Below are positions 34,506-47,100 of a stretch of DNA of 56,448 nt, one piece after another; the stretch's first letter is position 1, and every line of letters begins with the position of its first letter. The stretch comes from Prevotella sp. P5-92 (GTDB lineage Bacteria; Bacteroidota; Bacteroidia; Bacteroidales; Bacteroidaceae). Under the pieces are notes generated by a model. The model saw only the letters and a program-made list of their open reading frames with translations, had not been told where the DNA came from and searched no databases. The stretch lies in NCBI RefSeq assembly GCF_002251245.1, contig NZ_NPJG01000085.1:1-56448 (forward strand), read 5' to 3'. The translations under genes were made by a program, and so were the position numbers.

Positions 34506-36545
34506 TTACCAGAGATCCAGTCTTTGGCTCTTTGGGAGGTAAAGTTTGTCGCCTTCTTTCACATTAAACGCCTCGTACCAGGCGTCGATATGTGGCAGTG
34601 TTCCGTTCACTCTCCATCGTCCGAGAGAGTGCGGGTCGCTCTTTGTTCGGTTGCGTATTTCCTCATCGGTGATGTTGCCTGCCCACACTCCAGCATAGGC
34701 CATAAAGAATCGTTGGTCTGCTGTAAACCCCTCTTTTTCTGCGGGTTTATTGCCTTTTGTGGCGTTTTGGTATGCTGTCCAAGCTACTTGCAGTCCTCCG
34801 TGGTCGGCAAGGTTCTCTCCGAGTGTGAATCGTCCGTTGGCGTTAAGGTCGGGTAGCACCTTGATGTCAGAGAAGAAGCGGTCGAGCTGGTCAGCCTTTT
34901 CGTTAAATTTCTTCGCATCGTCTTCTGTCCACCATCCGTTCATGTTACCATCTTTGTCGTAATTGCGTCCGCTATCGTCAAAACCGTGTGTCATCTCGTG
35001 TCCGATGACCACACCGATGGCACCGTAGTTGAAAGCGTCGTCGGCTTCAGGGTCGAAGAATGGCGGCTGAAGGATTCCTGCGGGGAAGCAGATCTCGTTT
35101 GTGGTGGGGTTATAGTATGCGTTGACGGTCTGTGGTGTCATGTGCCACTCGTCTCGATCGACGGGTTTGCCTAGTGTTTTTTCGAGGCTTCGTTTCAGCC
35201 AGAAGCGCGAGCACTCTTTCATGTTCTCGTAGTACGATTTTGAGGGGTCGATGGTGAGTTGGCTGAGGTCTTCCCACTTGTCGGGGTATCCTATCTTTAC
35301 ATAGAAGGTAGAGAGTTTGTCGAGAGCGTTTTTCTTTGTCTCTTCTCCCATCCAGTCCTGAGCCTTGATGCGTTCGCCGAGGGCAGTCTGCAGGTTACGC
35401 ACGAGAGTCACCATGCGTTTTTTTGACGATGCAGGGAAGTACTTCTCCACATAGATCTTTCCGAGAGCCTCTCCCATCACTCCTTCCACCTGTTGTGTGG
35501 CTCGTTTCCACAGCGGGAAGTTTTCCTTTCGTCCCGACATGGTCTTGCCGAAGAAGTCGAATTTCGCTGCTATGATGTCGTCGCTGAGCAGGTCTGCAGC
35601 GTCCATAATCTGTCCCCACTCCATATAGTCACGGTATTCGGCAGGTGTGAGACTACCGATGAGTTTGTCGGCAGCCGCCACGAAGTCGGGCTGTCCGACA
35701 ACCACCTCATCAATATATTTCAGGTCGATGCCTGTTGCCTTGAGCTGACGGTCGAGCTGAGTGTTGGGGTAACGTCTGTTAAACTCCTCGCGTGTGATCT
35801 TGTTGTAGTTGGCCTCAGGGTCGCGGAGCTCAGCCGGCGACTTCGACGCCTTAGCCAATGTGGTTTCAAGCTTCATGATGTTCTGCATTTTTGCCTGCGC
35901 AGCTTTCTCGCTGAAACCCAAGAGTTTGAACATGCTGACGATATGTTTCTTGTAAGCCTCCCTGATGGCTGTGGTTGCTGGGTCTTCGTCTATGTAGTAC
36001 GACTTCTGTCTGAGTGTTATTCCGGCTTGCCACACGTTGAGGATATTCTGCTTTGAGTTTTTGCGGTCAGTGCCGTAGTAAGCTCCGAAGAACTCGTTGT
36101 CGCCGTATGCAGCGAGTTCGAGTTGGATGTCGAAGAGCTGTGTCACGGTCTTTGCTTTCTCCATGCGGTTGATGATTTCCATGAGTGGTTTCACGCCGTC
36201 GGCATTACGTCGCTGCTGGTCGATGGCGAGTTTATAGAGGTCGCTCAACTTTCGTTCTGTGGTTCCAGGCTTGTAGTCGGCGTTTTTCAGGTCGTCGAGT
36301 ATGGCGTTGATCCGTTTGTTGTTGTTTTCGGCCAGTTGGTCGAAGCTGCCGTACCTGGAGTATGCTGCTGGCAGCGGGTTGGCTTTCATCCATCCTCCGC
36401 AGGCGAAGGAGTAGAAGTCGTCGGCAGGACGCACGGTCTTGTCGAGATTGTCGGCCGACACACCTGCTGTGAGGTTGTCTTGCGCCGCGGCTCCCATGGT
36501 GACGGTAGCCATTGTGATTACAGTCAATAAATTCTTCAGTTCCAT
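34506..36545 (-). CDS. M13-family zinc metallopeptidase (PepO-like)
   Basis: 679 aa from ATG 36545, which begins a signal peptide (MELKNLLTVITMATVTMGAA). The longer frame upstream is not signal-like. The catalytic domain carries VVIGHEMTHGFDDSG (HExxH), the family motif NAYYNPTTNEICFPAGILQ before it, and ENLADHGGLQVAW (ExxxD) after it. FRNRTKSDPHSLGRWRVNG-type sequence and YLPKSQRLDLW close the protein. Neprilysin-like exported peptidases of this kind cleave small peptides in the periplasm or at the surface. It has its own terminator; the ABC-F gene lies 44 nt upstream on the same strand. Confidence 0.95.
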   Translation of the reverse strand: MELKNLLTVITMATVTMGAAAQDNLTAGVSADNLDKTVRPADDFYSFACGGWMKANPLPAAYSRYGSFDQLAENNNKRINAILDDLKNADYKPGTTERKLSDLYKLAIDQQRRNADGVKPLMEIINRMEKAKTVTQLFDIQLELAAYGDNEFFGAYYGTDRKNSKQNILNVWQAGITLRQKSYYIDEDPATTAIREAYKKHIVSMFKLLGFSEKAAQAKMQNIMKLETTLAKASKSPAELRDPEANYNKITREEFNRRYPNTQLDRQLKATGIDLKYIDEVVVGQPDFVAAADKLIGSLTPAEYRDYMEWGQIMDAADLLSDDIIAAKFDFFGKTMSGRKENFPLWKRATQQVEGVMGEALGKIYVEKYFPASSKKRMVTLVRNLQTALGERIKAQDWMGEETKKNALDKLSTFYVKIGYPDKWEDLSQLTIDPSKSYYENMKECSRFWLKRSLEKTLGKPVDRDEWHMTPQTVNAYYNPTTNEICFPAGILQPPFFDPEADDAFNYGAIGVVIGHEMTHGFDDSGRNYDKDGNMNGWWTEDDAKKFNEKADQLDRFFSDIKVLPDLNANGRFTLGENLADHGGLQVAWTAYQNATKGNKPAEKEGFTADQRFFMAYAGVWAGNITDEEIRNRTKSDPHSLGRWRVNGTLPHIDAWYEAFNVKEGDKLYLPKSQRLDLW

Positions 36546-36589
36546 AATTATTTCGATTTTTCGTTGTTCTTTCTTGTCTTGCCGTGGTC

Positions 36590-38572
<1,983 letters not shown>

Positions 38573-38591
38573 ATATACTTATTTTGGACTG

Positions 38592-38599
38592 CAAAATTA
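38592..38599 (-). promoter_or_regulatory. TAATTTTG -7 box of the ABC-F gene
   Basis: Minus-strand TAnnTTTG box 20 nt before the ABC-F ATG, divergent from ligA. Confidence 0.55.
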
Positions 38600-38672
38600 C
38601 ACCTTTTATGCTACATCACAAAATCTTTTAATTTTTTTTCTCACAAAGAGGGCTTTTCTCATCAAAAATATG

Positions 38673-40721
<2,049 letters not shown>

Positions 40722-40791
40722 AAAATGTTAAAAGAAAGAAGCTAAGAAAGAAATTCTTCACAGTTTATTCTTAAATTTTCATTTTTCTTAG

Positions 40792-40799
40792 TACCTTTG
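40792..40799 (+). promoter_or_regulatory. TACCTTTG -7 box of the infC operon
   Basis: Plus-strand TAnnTTTG box 27 nt before the infC ATG. Confidence 0.6.
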
Positions 40800-40825
40800 C
40801 AGCCGATTTTCACAAAAATAGTTGA

Positions 40826-41536
40826 ATGAAGAATGACAATATAAAAAATCAGTACCGTGTTAATGAACAGATACGTGTACGAGAAGTCCGCATCGTAGGA
40901 GACGGCGGATCTACAGTGGTTCCTACACGCCAAGCATTAGACATGGCTCGTGAGCAAGGAGTGGATTTGGTCGAGATTTCGCCAAACGCCAACCCACCCG
41001 TATGTCGTCTTATCGACTATTCGAAGTTCCTCTACCAGCAGAAAAAACGCGCCAAGGAGATGAAGGCCAAGCAGGTGAAGGTGGAGGTGAAGGAAATAAG
41101 GTTCGGACCACAGACCGACGAGCACGACTACCAGTTCAAGCTCAAGCACGCGAAGGAGTTTCTCGAGGACGGCAACAAGGTTCGCGCCTACGTCTTCTTC
41201 CGCGGACGCTCCATCCTGTTCAAAGAGCAGGGAGAGGTGCTTCTGCTTCGTTTCGCCAACGACCTTGAGGAATTCGGCAAGGTAGAGCACATGCCTTCGC
41301 TCGAAGGAAAGAAGATGTTCCTCTACCTCGCGCCAAAGAAAGCCGGTGCAGCCAAGAAGAGCCAGCAGGCCCTCGACCGCGAGAAGAAAGCCGCCGAGCA
41401 GAAAGAGGCTCCGCGACAGAAAGCCGCTGAGACTGCCGACGACGCCTTGGTAGAGATTCCGGCCAACGGCGGCCTGTTCGCCAACGCCAAGATGAGCGAC
41501 GCCGTAAAGGAGAAAATAAAGAACATAAAAGAGTAA
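40826..41536 (+). CDS. infC: translation initiation factor IF-3 with C-terminal extension
   Basis: 236 aa. The N-domain begins [17 protein letters not shown] and continues [20 protein letters not shown]. The C-domain has [37 protein letters not shown] and [20 protein letters not shown]. The classical protein ends near residue 178. The remaining 55 or so residues are Ala/Lys/Glu-rich and end in [12 protein letters not shown], a tail seen in Bacteroidetes IF-3. It uses a normal ATG start, unlike the AUU of Escherichia coli. It is the first gene of infC-rpmI-rplT. Confidence 0.97.
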   Translation: MKNDNIKNQYRVNEQIRVREVRIVGDGGSTVVPTRQALDMAREQGVDLVEISPNANPPVCRLIDYSKFLYQQKKRAKEMKAKQVKVEVKEIRFGPQTDEHDYQFKLKHAKEFLEDGNKVRAYVFFRGRSILFKEQGEVLLLRFANDLEEFGKVEHMPSLEGKKMFLYLAPKKAGAAKKSQQALDREKKAAEQKEAPRQKAAETADDALVEIPANGGLFANAKMSDAVKEKIKNIKE

Positions 41537-41620
41537 AGAACATAAAGGAATAAGTGCGTAACGCCCGGTATATGCGTTGCCACCATATAATAAATAACAA
41601 CAAATTAAAACATTAAAAAA

Positions 41621-41818
41621 ATGCCAAAAGTAAAGACAAACTCCGGAGCGAAGAAGAGATTCCGTTTCACCGGTACAGGTAAGATTAAGAGAGCTCACGC
41701 CTTTCACAGTCACATCCTGACAAAGAAGACAAAGAAGCAAAAGCGCAACCTCGTTCACGACACTATCGTGGATAGCACAAACTTGAAGCAGGTTCGTGAC
41801 CTGTTGTGTCTCCGTTAA
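41621..41818 (+). CDS. rpmI: 50S ribosomal protein L35
   Basis: 65 aa, beginning [20 protein letters not shown] and continuing [14 protein letters not shown], the full L35 signature. It lies 84 nt after infC and 36 nt before rplT, the conserved order. Confidence 0.98.
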   Translation: MPKVKTNSGAKKRFRFTGTGKIKRAHAFHSHILTKKTKKQKRNLVHDTIVDSTNLKQVRDLLCLR

Positions 41819-41854
41819 TCCCTTATTGTCTAACATTTTAAAGTAAGAAAAACT

Positions 41855-42199
41855 ATGCCAAGATCAGTAAATCACGTTGCTTCAAGAGCAAAGAGAAAAA
41901 GAATTTTAAAGCTTACTCGCGGCTACTATGGCGCACGCAAGAATGTTTGGACCGTAGCAAAAAACACATGGGAGAAGGGTCTTACCTACGCTTACCGTGA
42001 CCGCCGCAACAAGAAGCGCACCTTCCGCGCACTGTGGATCCAGCGTATCAACGCTGCCGCTCGCCTCGAAGGCATGAGCTACTCAGTACTCATGGGCGCA
42101 CTCAACAAGGCTGGTATCGAAATCAACCGCAAGGTGCTCGCTGACCTCGCTGTCAACAACCCTGAGGCTTTTAAGGCCATCGTTGCAAAGGTAAAGTAA
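41855..42199 (+). CDS. rplT: 50S ribosomal protein L20
   Basis: 114 aa with [55 protein letters not shown] and the end [10 protein letters not shown], a complete L20. It is last in the infC operon and is followed by a strong terminator. L20 often autoregulates this operon in other bacteria; no leader structure could be recognised here. Confidence 0.98.
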   Translation: MPRSVNHVASRAKRKRILKLTRGYYGARKNVWTVAKNTWEKGLTYAYRDRRNKKRTFRALWIQRINAAARLEGMSYSVLMGALNKAGIEINRKVLADLAVNNPEAFKAIVAKVK

Positions 42200-42227
42200 G
42201 AATAACACATCTTACACATAACCCTAC

Positions 42228-42268
42228 AGAGCCATCGTCAAAATCCATGACGGTGGCTCTGCTTTTTT
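42228..42268 (+). terminator. intrinsic terminator of infC-rpmI-rplT
   Basis: AGAGCCATCGTCA, 7-nt loop, TGACGGTGGCTCT (one mismatch) then GCTTTTTT. Confidence 0.9.
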
Positions 42269-42354
42269 CTGCATCCACACCACTTTTGGAAGAAAAAATC
42301 GCCATATACGGCAATTTTGTCACAAAAAAAATCTATAATCTGAAGAAAAAGATG

Positions 42355-42362
42355 TAACTTTG
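42355..42362 (+). promoter_or_regulatory. TAACTTTG -7 box
   Basis: Perfect TAnnTTTG box 18 nt before the 42381 gene. Confidence 0.6.
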
Positions 42363-42380
42363 CACACAAAAACGAAATAA

Positions 42381-43016
42381 ATGAGCATACTATCAAAAAT
42401 CCTCGGCAGAAAAGACGCCGAACAACAACAGAAGACAGGAGGAATGGAGGACTTCATGACCCTCATAAGAGTATATTTCCAGGCAGCCATGGCAGCAGAC
42501 CTCGGCATTACAAACCTCGCCGCCCTGCCCGACCTCAGAGTGTTTAAGACCACACTGCACGTGCCTACCGTGAACAACCGCCTCGGCATAGGCGAACGCA
42601 CACGATGCAAGAAGATGCTGAAAGACATGTACGATATCGACGACTTCTTCTTCAAGGAAATCGACTCCAGCCTGCGGAAGCGCTGCAGAAGGCTACAAGA
42701 CGTGCAGACCTATATGATACAGTTCCAGAACTTCACTCAAGACCTCATGATGCTGCTGAGCAACCTTATGAAGTTCAAGTTGCGCTTACCCTCGTTCATG
42801 CAGAAGACCCTGCGCTCGCTGATCAACAAGACTGTTGACGACATCTTCAACAAAAACGACTACACCGACGCTGCCGTACTCAAGACCGCCGTTGGCGTGA
42901 GACAGTACGCCGCCAAGCTCGGCTTCTCGCAGCAGTGGACAGCACTCTTCGCCGAGAAAGTCGTGATGCTCGCAAAGAAAGAGCCGAGACCAAAGGATGA
43001 AGACATAAAGAAATAA
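42381..43016 (+). CDS. conserved helical protein of unknown function
   Basis: 211 aa, all-helical and soluble, with regular hydrophobic spacing. Stretches include FMTLIRVYFQAAMAADLGIT, TRCKKMLKDMYDIDDFFFKE, VQTYMIQFQNFTQDLMMLLS and RQYAAKLGFSQQWTALFAEK. There is no signal peptide or membrane segment. I do not recognise a named domain. The sequence has the look of a conserved single-copy Bacteroidales protein (good codon pattern, own promoter, stable neighbours). It stands alone between the infC operon terminator and the promoter of the zapA group. Confidence 0.75.
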   Translation: MSILSKILGRKDAEQQQKTGGMEDFMTLIRVYFQAAMAADLGITNLAALPDLRVFKTTLHVPTVNNRLGIGERTRCKKMLKDMYDIDDFFFKEIDSSLRKRCRRLQDVQTYMIQFQNFTQDLMMLLSNLMKFKLRLPSFMQKTLRSLINKTVDDIFNKNDYTDAAVLKTAVGVRQYAAKLGFSQQWTALFAEKVVMLAKKEPRPKDEDIKK

Positions 43017-43065
43017 AAAAACTTAAATTTTCGACTTCATCATCCATTATTTGGAAAAAAAGCGA

Positions 43066-43073
43066 TACCTTTG
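43066..43073 (+). promoter_or_regulatory. TACCTTTG -7 box with TTTG -33 element
   Basis: TTTG about 19 bp upstream plus TACCTTTG, a good Bacteroidetes promoter, 25 nt before the coiled-coil gene. Confidence 0.65.
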
Positions 43074-43097
43074 TAACAAACTATTGAGCAACAGAAC

Positions 43098-43394
43098 ATG
43101 AGTCCAAGCGAAACCACATTAGCCGCTTTCGAGGCAAAGCTCCGAAACCTCATCCTCCACTACAAGAAACTGAAAGAGGAGAACGAGGAGCTCTATGCCA
43201 TGCTCGAAAAAAGCGAAACCGCAAACAAGAGACTGCAGGACGAGCTCAATAAGACAAAGCAGAAGTTCAACGACTACAAGACGGCGAAGATGATAGCAGT
43301 CAGCGACAACGACATCCAGGCCACGAAAGCACGCCTCACGCTTCTCATCAGACACGTCAACAAGTGCATCACTCTGCTCTCCGAACAAGATTAA
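43098..43394 (+). CDS. small coiled-coil protein upstream of zapA
   Basis: 98 aa. Residues 5-65 form one continuous coiled coil (LRNLILHYKKLKEENEELYA, then LQDELNKTKQKFNDY). A short conserved-looking C-terminal part follows (RLTLLIRHVNKCITLLSEQ). It lies 18 nt before zapA, and a coiled-coil gene directly upstream of zapA suggests a division-ring partner comparable in shape to ZapB. That is inference from position and shape, not from sequence identity. Confidence 0.7.
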   Translation: MSPSETTLAAFEAKLRNLILHYKKLKEENEELYAMLEKSETANKRLQDELNKTKQKFNDYKTAKMIAVSDNDIQATKARLTLLIRHVNKCITLLSEQD

Positions 43395-43412
43395 CAACAC
43401 CCACGATTCCCA

Positions 43413-43724
43413 ATGGCAGAAGACAACCTCAAAAAACAGCATATACGCATACATGTGTACGACGAGGATTTCACCATCGCCGTGAGACCCGAGGACGAAC
43501 CGCTCTACCGTAGGGCGGCAAAGTTCATTACCGAAAGATACAACAAGTACGCCGAAATGTTCAAAACACATAAGAGCGACCACACCATCGCCCTTATGAC
43601 TCTCATTGATATTGCTCTGCTATACGAAATAGAAGCACAGAAAAACGATGTCAGTCCCTACGACAAGGCCATCGAGCGCCTCTCTGCCGACATCGACTAT
43701 GCGCTGGGAATCAATAAGAAATAG
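43413..43724 (+). CDS. zapA: cell division protein ZapA
   Basis: 103 aa. The N-terminal globular part IRIHVYDEDFTIAVRPEDEP and YRRAAKFITERYNKYAEMF match the ZapA fold, followed by a C-terminal helix (LMTLIDIALLYEIEAQKND). ZapA binds FtsZ and stabilises the Z ring. It is co-transcribed with the upstream coiled-coil gene; rny starts 35 nt downstream, leaving no room for a 6S RNA. Confidence 0.88.
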   Translation: MAEDNLKKQHIRIHVYDEDFTIAVRPEDEPLYRRAAKFITERYNKYAEMFKTHKSDHTIALMTLIDIALLYEIEAQKNDVSPYDKAIERLSADIDYALGINKK

Positions 43725-43759
43725 AACATTTTTTTAACTTTTAAATTAAATAACTATTT

Positions 43760-45295
43760 ATGATTTTGACAATTATTATAGCCGCCGCAACACTCATCTT
43801 AGGTGGAGTGGGTGGATATCTTTTCTTCAAGTACGTGCTGAAAGGTAAGTACAACGAAATGATGGCCACCGTGGAAAAAGAAGCGGAAGTGATCAAGGAG
43901 AAAAAACTTCTCGAAGTAAAGGAAAAATTCCTCAACAAGAAGAGCGAACTCGAAAAGGAAGTGCAGGTGAGAAACCAGCACATCCAGCAGAGCGAGAACA
44001 GACTCAAGCAGCGCGAGCTCTCGCTCAACCAGCGCCAAGAGGAACTGGGAAGACGCAAGAACGACCTCGACAACCAGCAAACGCGCATCGACAACGAGAA
44101 GAAGATGCTCGCCATGAAACACGAGGAACTCGAAAAGATGCAGCTCAAGGAGCGCGAGAAACTCGAAGAGCTATCTGGTCTCTCGGCCGACGAGGCAAAA
44201 CAACGCCTCGTGGAAGCAATGAAAGACGAGGCCCGCACCGACGCGCAGAGCTACATCAACGAGATTATGGACGAAGCCAAGCTCAACGCCAACGCGCAGG
44301 CTCGCAAGATAGTCATACAGACCATACAACGAGTGGCTACCGAGACGGCCATCGAGAACAGCGTCAGCGTATTTCATATCGACAACGACGAGGTGAAGGG
44401 ACGCATCATCGGACGCGAAGGACGTAACATACGTGCTCTCGAAGCCGCCACAGGCGTCGAAATCGTCGTTGACGACACACCAGAGGCCATCGTCATCTCT
44501 GCATTCGACCCCATACGCCGCGAAGTGTGCCGCTTGGCTCTCCACCAGCTCGTCACCGACGGCCGCATCCACCCTGCACGCATCGAAGAGGTGGTGCAGA
44601 AGGTAAAGAAACAACTCGACAACGAGGTGATCGAGACCGGTAAGCGCACCGCTATCGACCTCGGCATCCACGGACTCCACCCCGAGCTGATACGTATTGT
44701 CGGAAAGATGAAGTACCGCAGCTCTTACGGACAGAACCTGCTGCAGCACGCACGCGAGACAGCCAACCTCTGTGCCGTGATGGCGTCTGAGTTAGGACTC
44801 AACCCTAAGAAGGCAAAACGCGCCGGACTGCTGCACGACATCGGCAAGGTGCCTGACGAGGAGAGCGAACTGCCACACGCACTTTACGGAGCCAAGATAG
44901 CGGAAAAATACAAGGAGAAGCCCGACATCTGCAACGCCATTGCCGCCCACCACGACGAGTGCGAGATGAACACACTGCTCGCCCCTATCGTACAGGTGTG
45001 CGACGCCATCAGCGGAGCCCGACCAGGCGCACGCCGCGAGATTGTAGAGGCATACATCAAGCGTCTAAACGACCTTGAGGCCATTGCCATGAGCTATCCG
45101 GGAGTGACCAAGACCTACGCCATCCAGGCAGGTCGCGAGCTGCGCGTCATCGTAGGTGCCGACAAGATGGACGACGTCGAGACCGAAGCACTCTCTGGCG
45201 AAATCGCCAACAAGATCCAGAACGAGATGACTTATCCTGGACAGGTTAAGATCACCGTCATCCGCGAGACTCGCAGCGTAGCTTACGCAAAATAA
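43760..45295 (+). CDS. rny: ribonuclease Y
   Basis: 511 aa. An N-terminal membrane helix (residues 2-25, [19 protein letters not shown]) is followed by a long coiled coil (about 30-170). The KH domain comes next ([20 protein letters not shown]), then the HD domain ([13 protein letters not shown], with HHDECEM) and the C-terminal [20 protein letters not shown]. It is the membrane-bound endoribonuclease that starts mRNA decay. All functional motifs are intact. It is followed by a terminator. Confidence 0.97.
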   Translation: MILTIIIAAATLILGGVGGYLFFKYVLKGKYNEMMATVEKEAEVIKEKKLLEVKEKFLNKKSELEKEVQVRNQHIQQSENRLKQRELSLNQRQEELGRRKNDLDNQQTRIDNEKKMLAMKHEELEKMQLKEREKLEELSGLSADEAKQRLVEAMKDEARTDAQSYINEIMDEAKLNANAQARKIVIQTIQRVATETAIENSVSVFHIDNDEVKGRIIGREGRNIRALEAATGVEIVVDDTPEAIVISAFDPIRREVCRLALHQLVTDGRIHPARIEEVVQKVKKQLDNEVIETGKRTAIDLGIHGLHPELIRIVGKMKYRSSYGQNLLQHARETANLCAVMASELGLNPKKAKRAGLLHDIGKVPDEESELPHALYGAKIAEKYKEKPDICNAIAAHHDECEMNTLLAPIVQVCDAISGARPGARREIVEAYIKRLNDLEAIAMSYPGVTKTYAIQAGRELRVIVGADKMDDVETEALSGEIANKIQNEMTYPGQVKITVIRETRSVAYAK

Positions 45296-45317
45296 ATCAA
45301 ATATAATTATAAAGGTT

Positions 45318-45359
45318 AAAGGGGAGGCCGCTCTAACGAGTAGTCTCCCCTTTATTTTG
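45318..45359 (+). terminator. intrinsic terminator of rny
   Basis: AAAGGGGAG pairs with CTCCCCTTT around an 18-nt loop; the tail is TTTATTTT. Confidence 0.88.
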
Positions 45360-45426
45360 TTCAACAATATGTTGCATCAATTAGTGGGCAGAAAGACACT
45401 TTACATCGCTCATCACCCCCCGACGA

Positions 45427-45587
45427 GTGATCTTCACCCCAAGCGTTGACATCAAATGCGCACTTCACGACACTGCCATCAACATCACCTGCTACAACCG
45501 CGACGGCAAAGTGATCAAGAACGTGACCTCGGGCGACGGCGGCGACGTTGAGGACCCTGACAACACCGACGGAGGCAGTGGCAGCTC
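45427..45587 (+). pseudogene. 3' remnant of an HU-like DNA-binding protein gene
   Basis: The frame reads IFTPSVDIKCALHDTAINIT, then CYNRDGKVIKNVTSGDGGD and an acidic Gly/Asp-rich run. This looks like the C-terminal end of the HU-like DNA-binding proteins (FTPSxxL pattern plus Gly/Asp tail) found in Bacteroidales. The HU fold itself is missing upstream. It is followed at once by a smalltalk-peptide remnant, the usual neighbour of such genes, which supports the reading. Confidence 0.5.
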
Positions 45588-45662
45588 ATTGTGGCAGCAT
45601 TGTCTGCTATTGCTACAACTCTCGGAGTGACGAGTTGTATGGTAGTGAAACAATACGTGTGA
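45588..45662 (+). pseudogene. remnant of a 'smalltalk' small protein
   Basis: In the next frame 24 codons end in AIATTLGVTSCM and then VVKQYV-stop. AIATTLGVTSC is the hallmark of the roughly 30-aa smalltalk protein of Bacteroides and Prevotella. The normal start (MKK-x-WKTI-type) is gone and the reading runs directly out of the HU-like tail after a frame change, so the two small genes appear fused by a deletion. Confidence 0.65.
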
Positions 45663-45682
45663 CGATTGGTTAATATACGAAA

Positions 45683-45720
45683 CGGTGCTGAGGCAACTGC
45701 CTCGGCACCGCTTTCATTTT
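45683..45720 (+). terminator. intrinsic terminator of the HU/smalltalk remnant
   Basis: CGGTGCTGAGGC, 4-nt loop, GCCTCGGCACCG (one G-T pair), then CTTTCATTTT. Confidence 0.88.
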
Positions 45721-45849
45721 GCGAATGATAATGTCCCACACACCCCTTTTCCACACAAGAAGAAGGGTCTCCTGCCAAGGCTTTTCCCACCATGACACAG
45801 AAGACCCACTTGCTCTTCAACCTATAAAAATTGCCTGAAGAAGAGAGGA

Positions 45850-46182
45850 TTACCGACGAGGACCGCGACGACGAGCTTGCTTCATCTCCTCATACTTTTT
45901 CTTCTGCTCGTCGGTGAGCACGGCGTTGACCTCTTTGTCTATCTTCTCAAACTCAGCACGCATCTCCTCACGTGTGGGGCGTGTGCCTTCCTGACGCTTC
46001 GACTCGAATCCCTTGTAGATGTCGATTATCTTCTTCTGCTGCTCGGCAGTGAGGTCAAGAGCCTTTGCCATATGTTCTACACGCTCTTCTGTTGACATTC
46101 GTCGAGGACCGCCTTCACGCTGTGCCGACATGGTGCCTGCGCCCAAAAGGACTGCCAAGGCAAATACAAAAATTTTCTTCAT
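45850..46182 (-). CDS. DUF4890-type exported LTxxQ protein
   Basis: 110 aa. A clean signal peptide (residues 1-21, MKKIFVFALAVLLGAGTMSA) is followed by a short basic, helical protein with two LTxEQ-like motifs (LTAEQQKKI and LTDEQKKKYEE). It ends in a basic Arg-rich tail. This is the Bacteroidetes DUF4890 group, similar in shape to the Spy/CpxP periplasmic chaperones. A periplasmic stress or chaperone role is plausible by similarity only. It is a single gene. The stretch 46183-46464 upstream shows no further gene or RNA. Confidence 0.8.
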   Translation of the reverse strand: MKKIFVFALAVLLGAGTMSAQREGGPRRMSTEERVEHMAKALDLTAEQQKKIIDIYKGFESKRQEGTRPTREEMRAEFEKIDKEVNAVLTDEQKKKYEEMKQARRRGPRR

Positions 46183-46464
46183 AATGTTCCTTTTTTATTG
46201 TTACTAATTTAATTATTTCGATGCATCATTTTTTATTATCTTGTCACAAACATCAGATGAATGTTGCTTTTGGTTATATGACTGACAAAAGGGTAAAAGG
46301 TTTAATCGCACAGCAGTAGTATTTAGGATGAATTAACACTTAGGCGTCATGTTCCTTTGTTTACAAGGTGCTGAGTAGTTACGTCATGGGGAGCGATGAG
46401 TTAATTTATGCAAACGAGAAGGCAAATTGTCAGGTGAGGCTCCTCAAAAGTAAAACCATTTTCG

Positions 46465-46472
46465 TAACTTTG
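46465..46472 (+). promoter_or_regulatory. TAACTTTG -7 box of ogt
   Basis: Perfect TAnnTTTG box only 4 nt before the ogt ATG, so the transcript should begin at or next to the start codon (leaderless or nearly so). Confidence 0.6.
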
Positions 46473-46476
46473 CAGC

Positions 46477-46995
46477 ATGGATAGAGAAAAAGTTCAGAGG
46501 ATCAGCATACAACATTACAGTTCGCCATGCGGTGAACTCGTCTTAGCTTCGATGGGCCATGAGCTGTGTCTGTGCGACTGGAGCGGAATGGCGTGTGCCA
46601 AACGAAACATACGCAGGATTGGGCGATATATGAATGTGGATTTCCGAGTAGAGTCTTCCCCAGTCGTCGAACAGACAAAGAGGCAGCTTGACGACTATTT
46701 CGCAGGCCACCGCAAGACGTTCGATATACCTCTGCATCCCTTCGGTACTGATTTTCAGCTCCTGGTATGGAGGGCGTTGGTCGACATCCCATACGGGGAA
46801 ACGAGGACATATATGGAGATAGCCACCAAGATCGGCAATGCGAAGGGAGTAAGGGCTGTGGCACAAGCCATCGGTGCCAACGACATCGACATTCTTATCC
46901 CCTGCCATCGTGTCATTGGCAGCAACCATTCAATGACTGGCTACACAGGAGGATTGGACAAGAAGAAGTTCCTGATAGAACTGGAGAGAAGATGA
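46477..46995 (+). CDS. ogt: methylated-DNA--protein-cysteine methyltransferase
   Basis: 172 aa. The active-site motif IPCHRVIGSN (Cys 143) and the surrounding FQLLVWRALVDIPYGETRTY and GYTGGLDKKKFLIELE define the Ogt family. It removes O6-alkyl groups from guanine by transferring them to its own cysteine. Length is normal for the family. No other Met lies between 2 and 25, and the family-like sequence begins near residue 12, so the ATG next to the promoter is the real start. Confidence 0.95.
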   Translation: MDREKVQRISIQHYSSPCGELVLASMGHELCLCDWSGMACAKRNIRRIGRYMNVDFRVESSPVVEQTKRQLDDYFAGHRKTFDIPLHPFGTDFQLLVWRALVDIPYGETRTYMEIATKIGNAKGVRAVAQAIGANDIDILIPCHRVIGSNHSMTGYTGGLDKKKFLIELERR

Positions 46996-47029
46996 CGAAG
47001 GTACCTTCATCGCTTGACGAAGGTACCTT
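46993..47029 (+). repeat. tandem TGACGAAGGTACCTT repeat at the ogt stop
   Basis: The 15-mer occurs at 46993-47007 (its TGA is the ogt stop codon) and 47015-47029, 22 bp apart. Each contains AAGGTACCTT, a perfect palindrome. GCCC-AAAAC-GGGT and T7 follow at 47030-47049 and may terminate ogt. Confidence 0.65.
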
Positions 47030-47048
47030 GCCCAAAACGGGTGTTTTT

Positions 47049-47100
47049 TTGGCTCTACAGATTTGTGTGGGTTATCCACGGACATAATCTGTAGAGCCAA
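47049..47100. repeat. perfect 15-bp inverted repeat at the end of the LRR remnant
   Basis: TTGGCTCTACAGATT at 47049-47063 and its exact complement at 47086-47100, with a 22-nt loop. It overlaps the last codons of the minus-strand LRR remnant. Confidence 0.8.

Noticed and set aside
40937..41836. 299-codon minus-strand frame opposite infC and rpmI
   Set aside because: Covers two conserved translation genes antisense; leucine-rich low-complexity product.
43725..43759. 6S RNA downstream of zapA
   Set aside because: The gap to rny is 35 nt.
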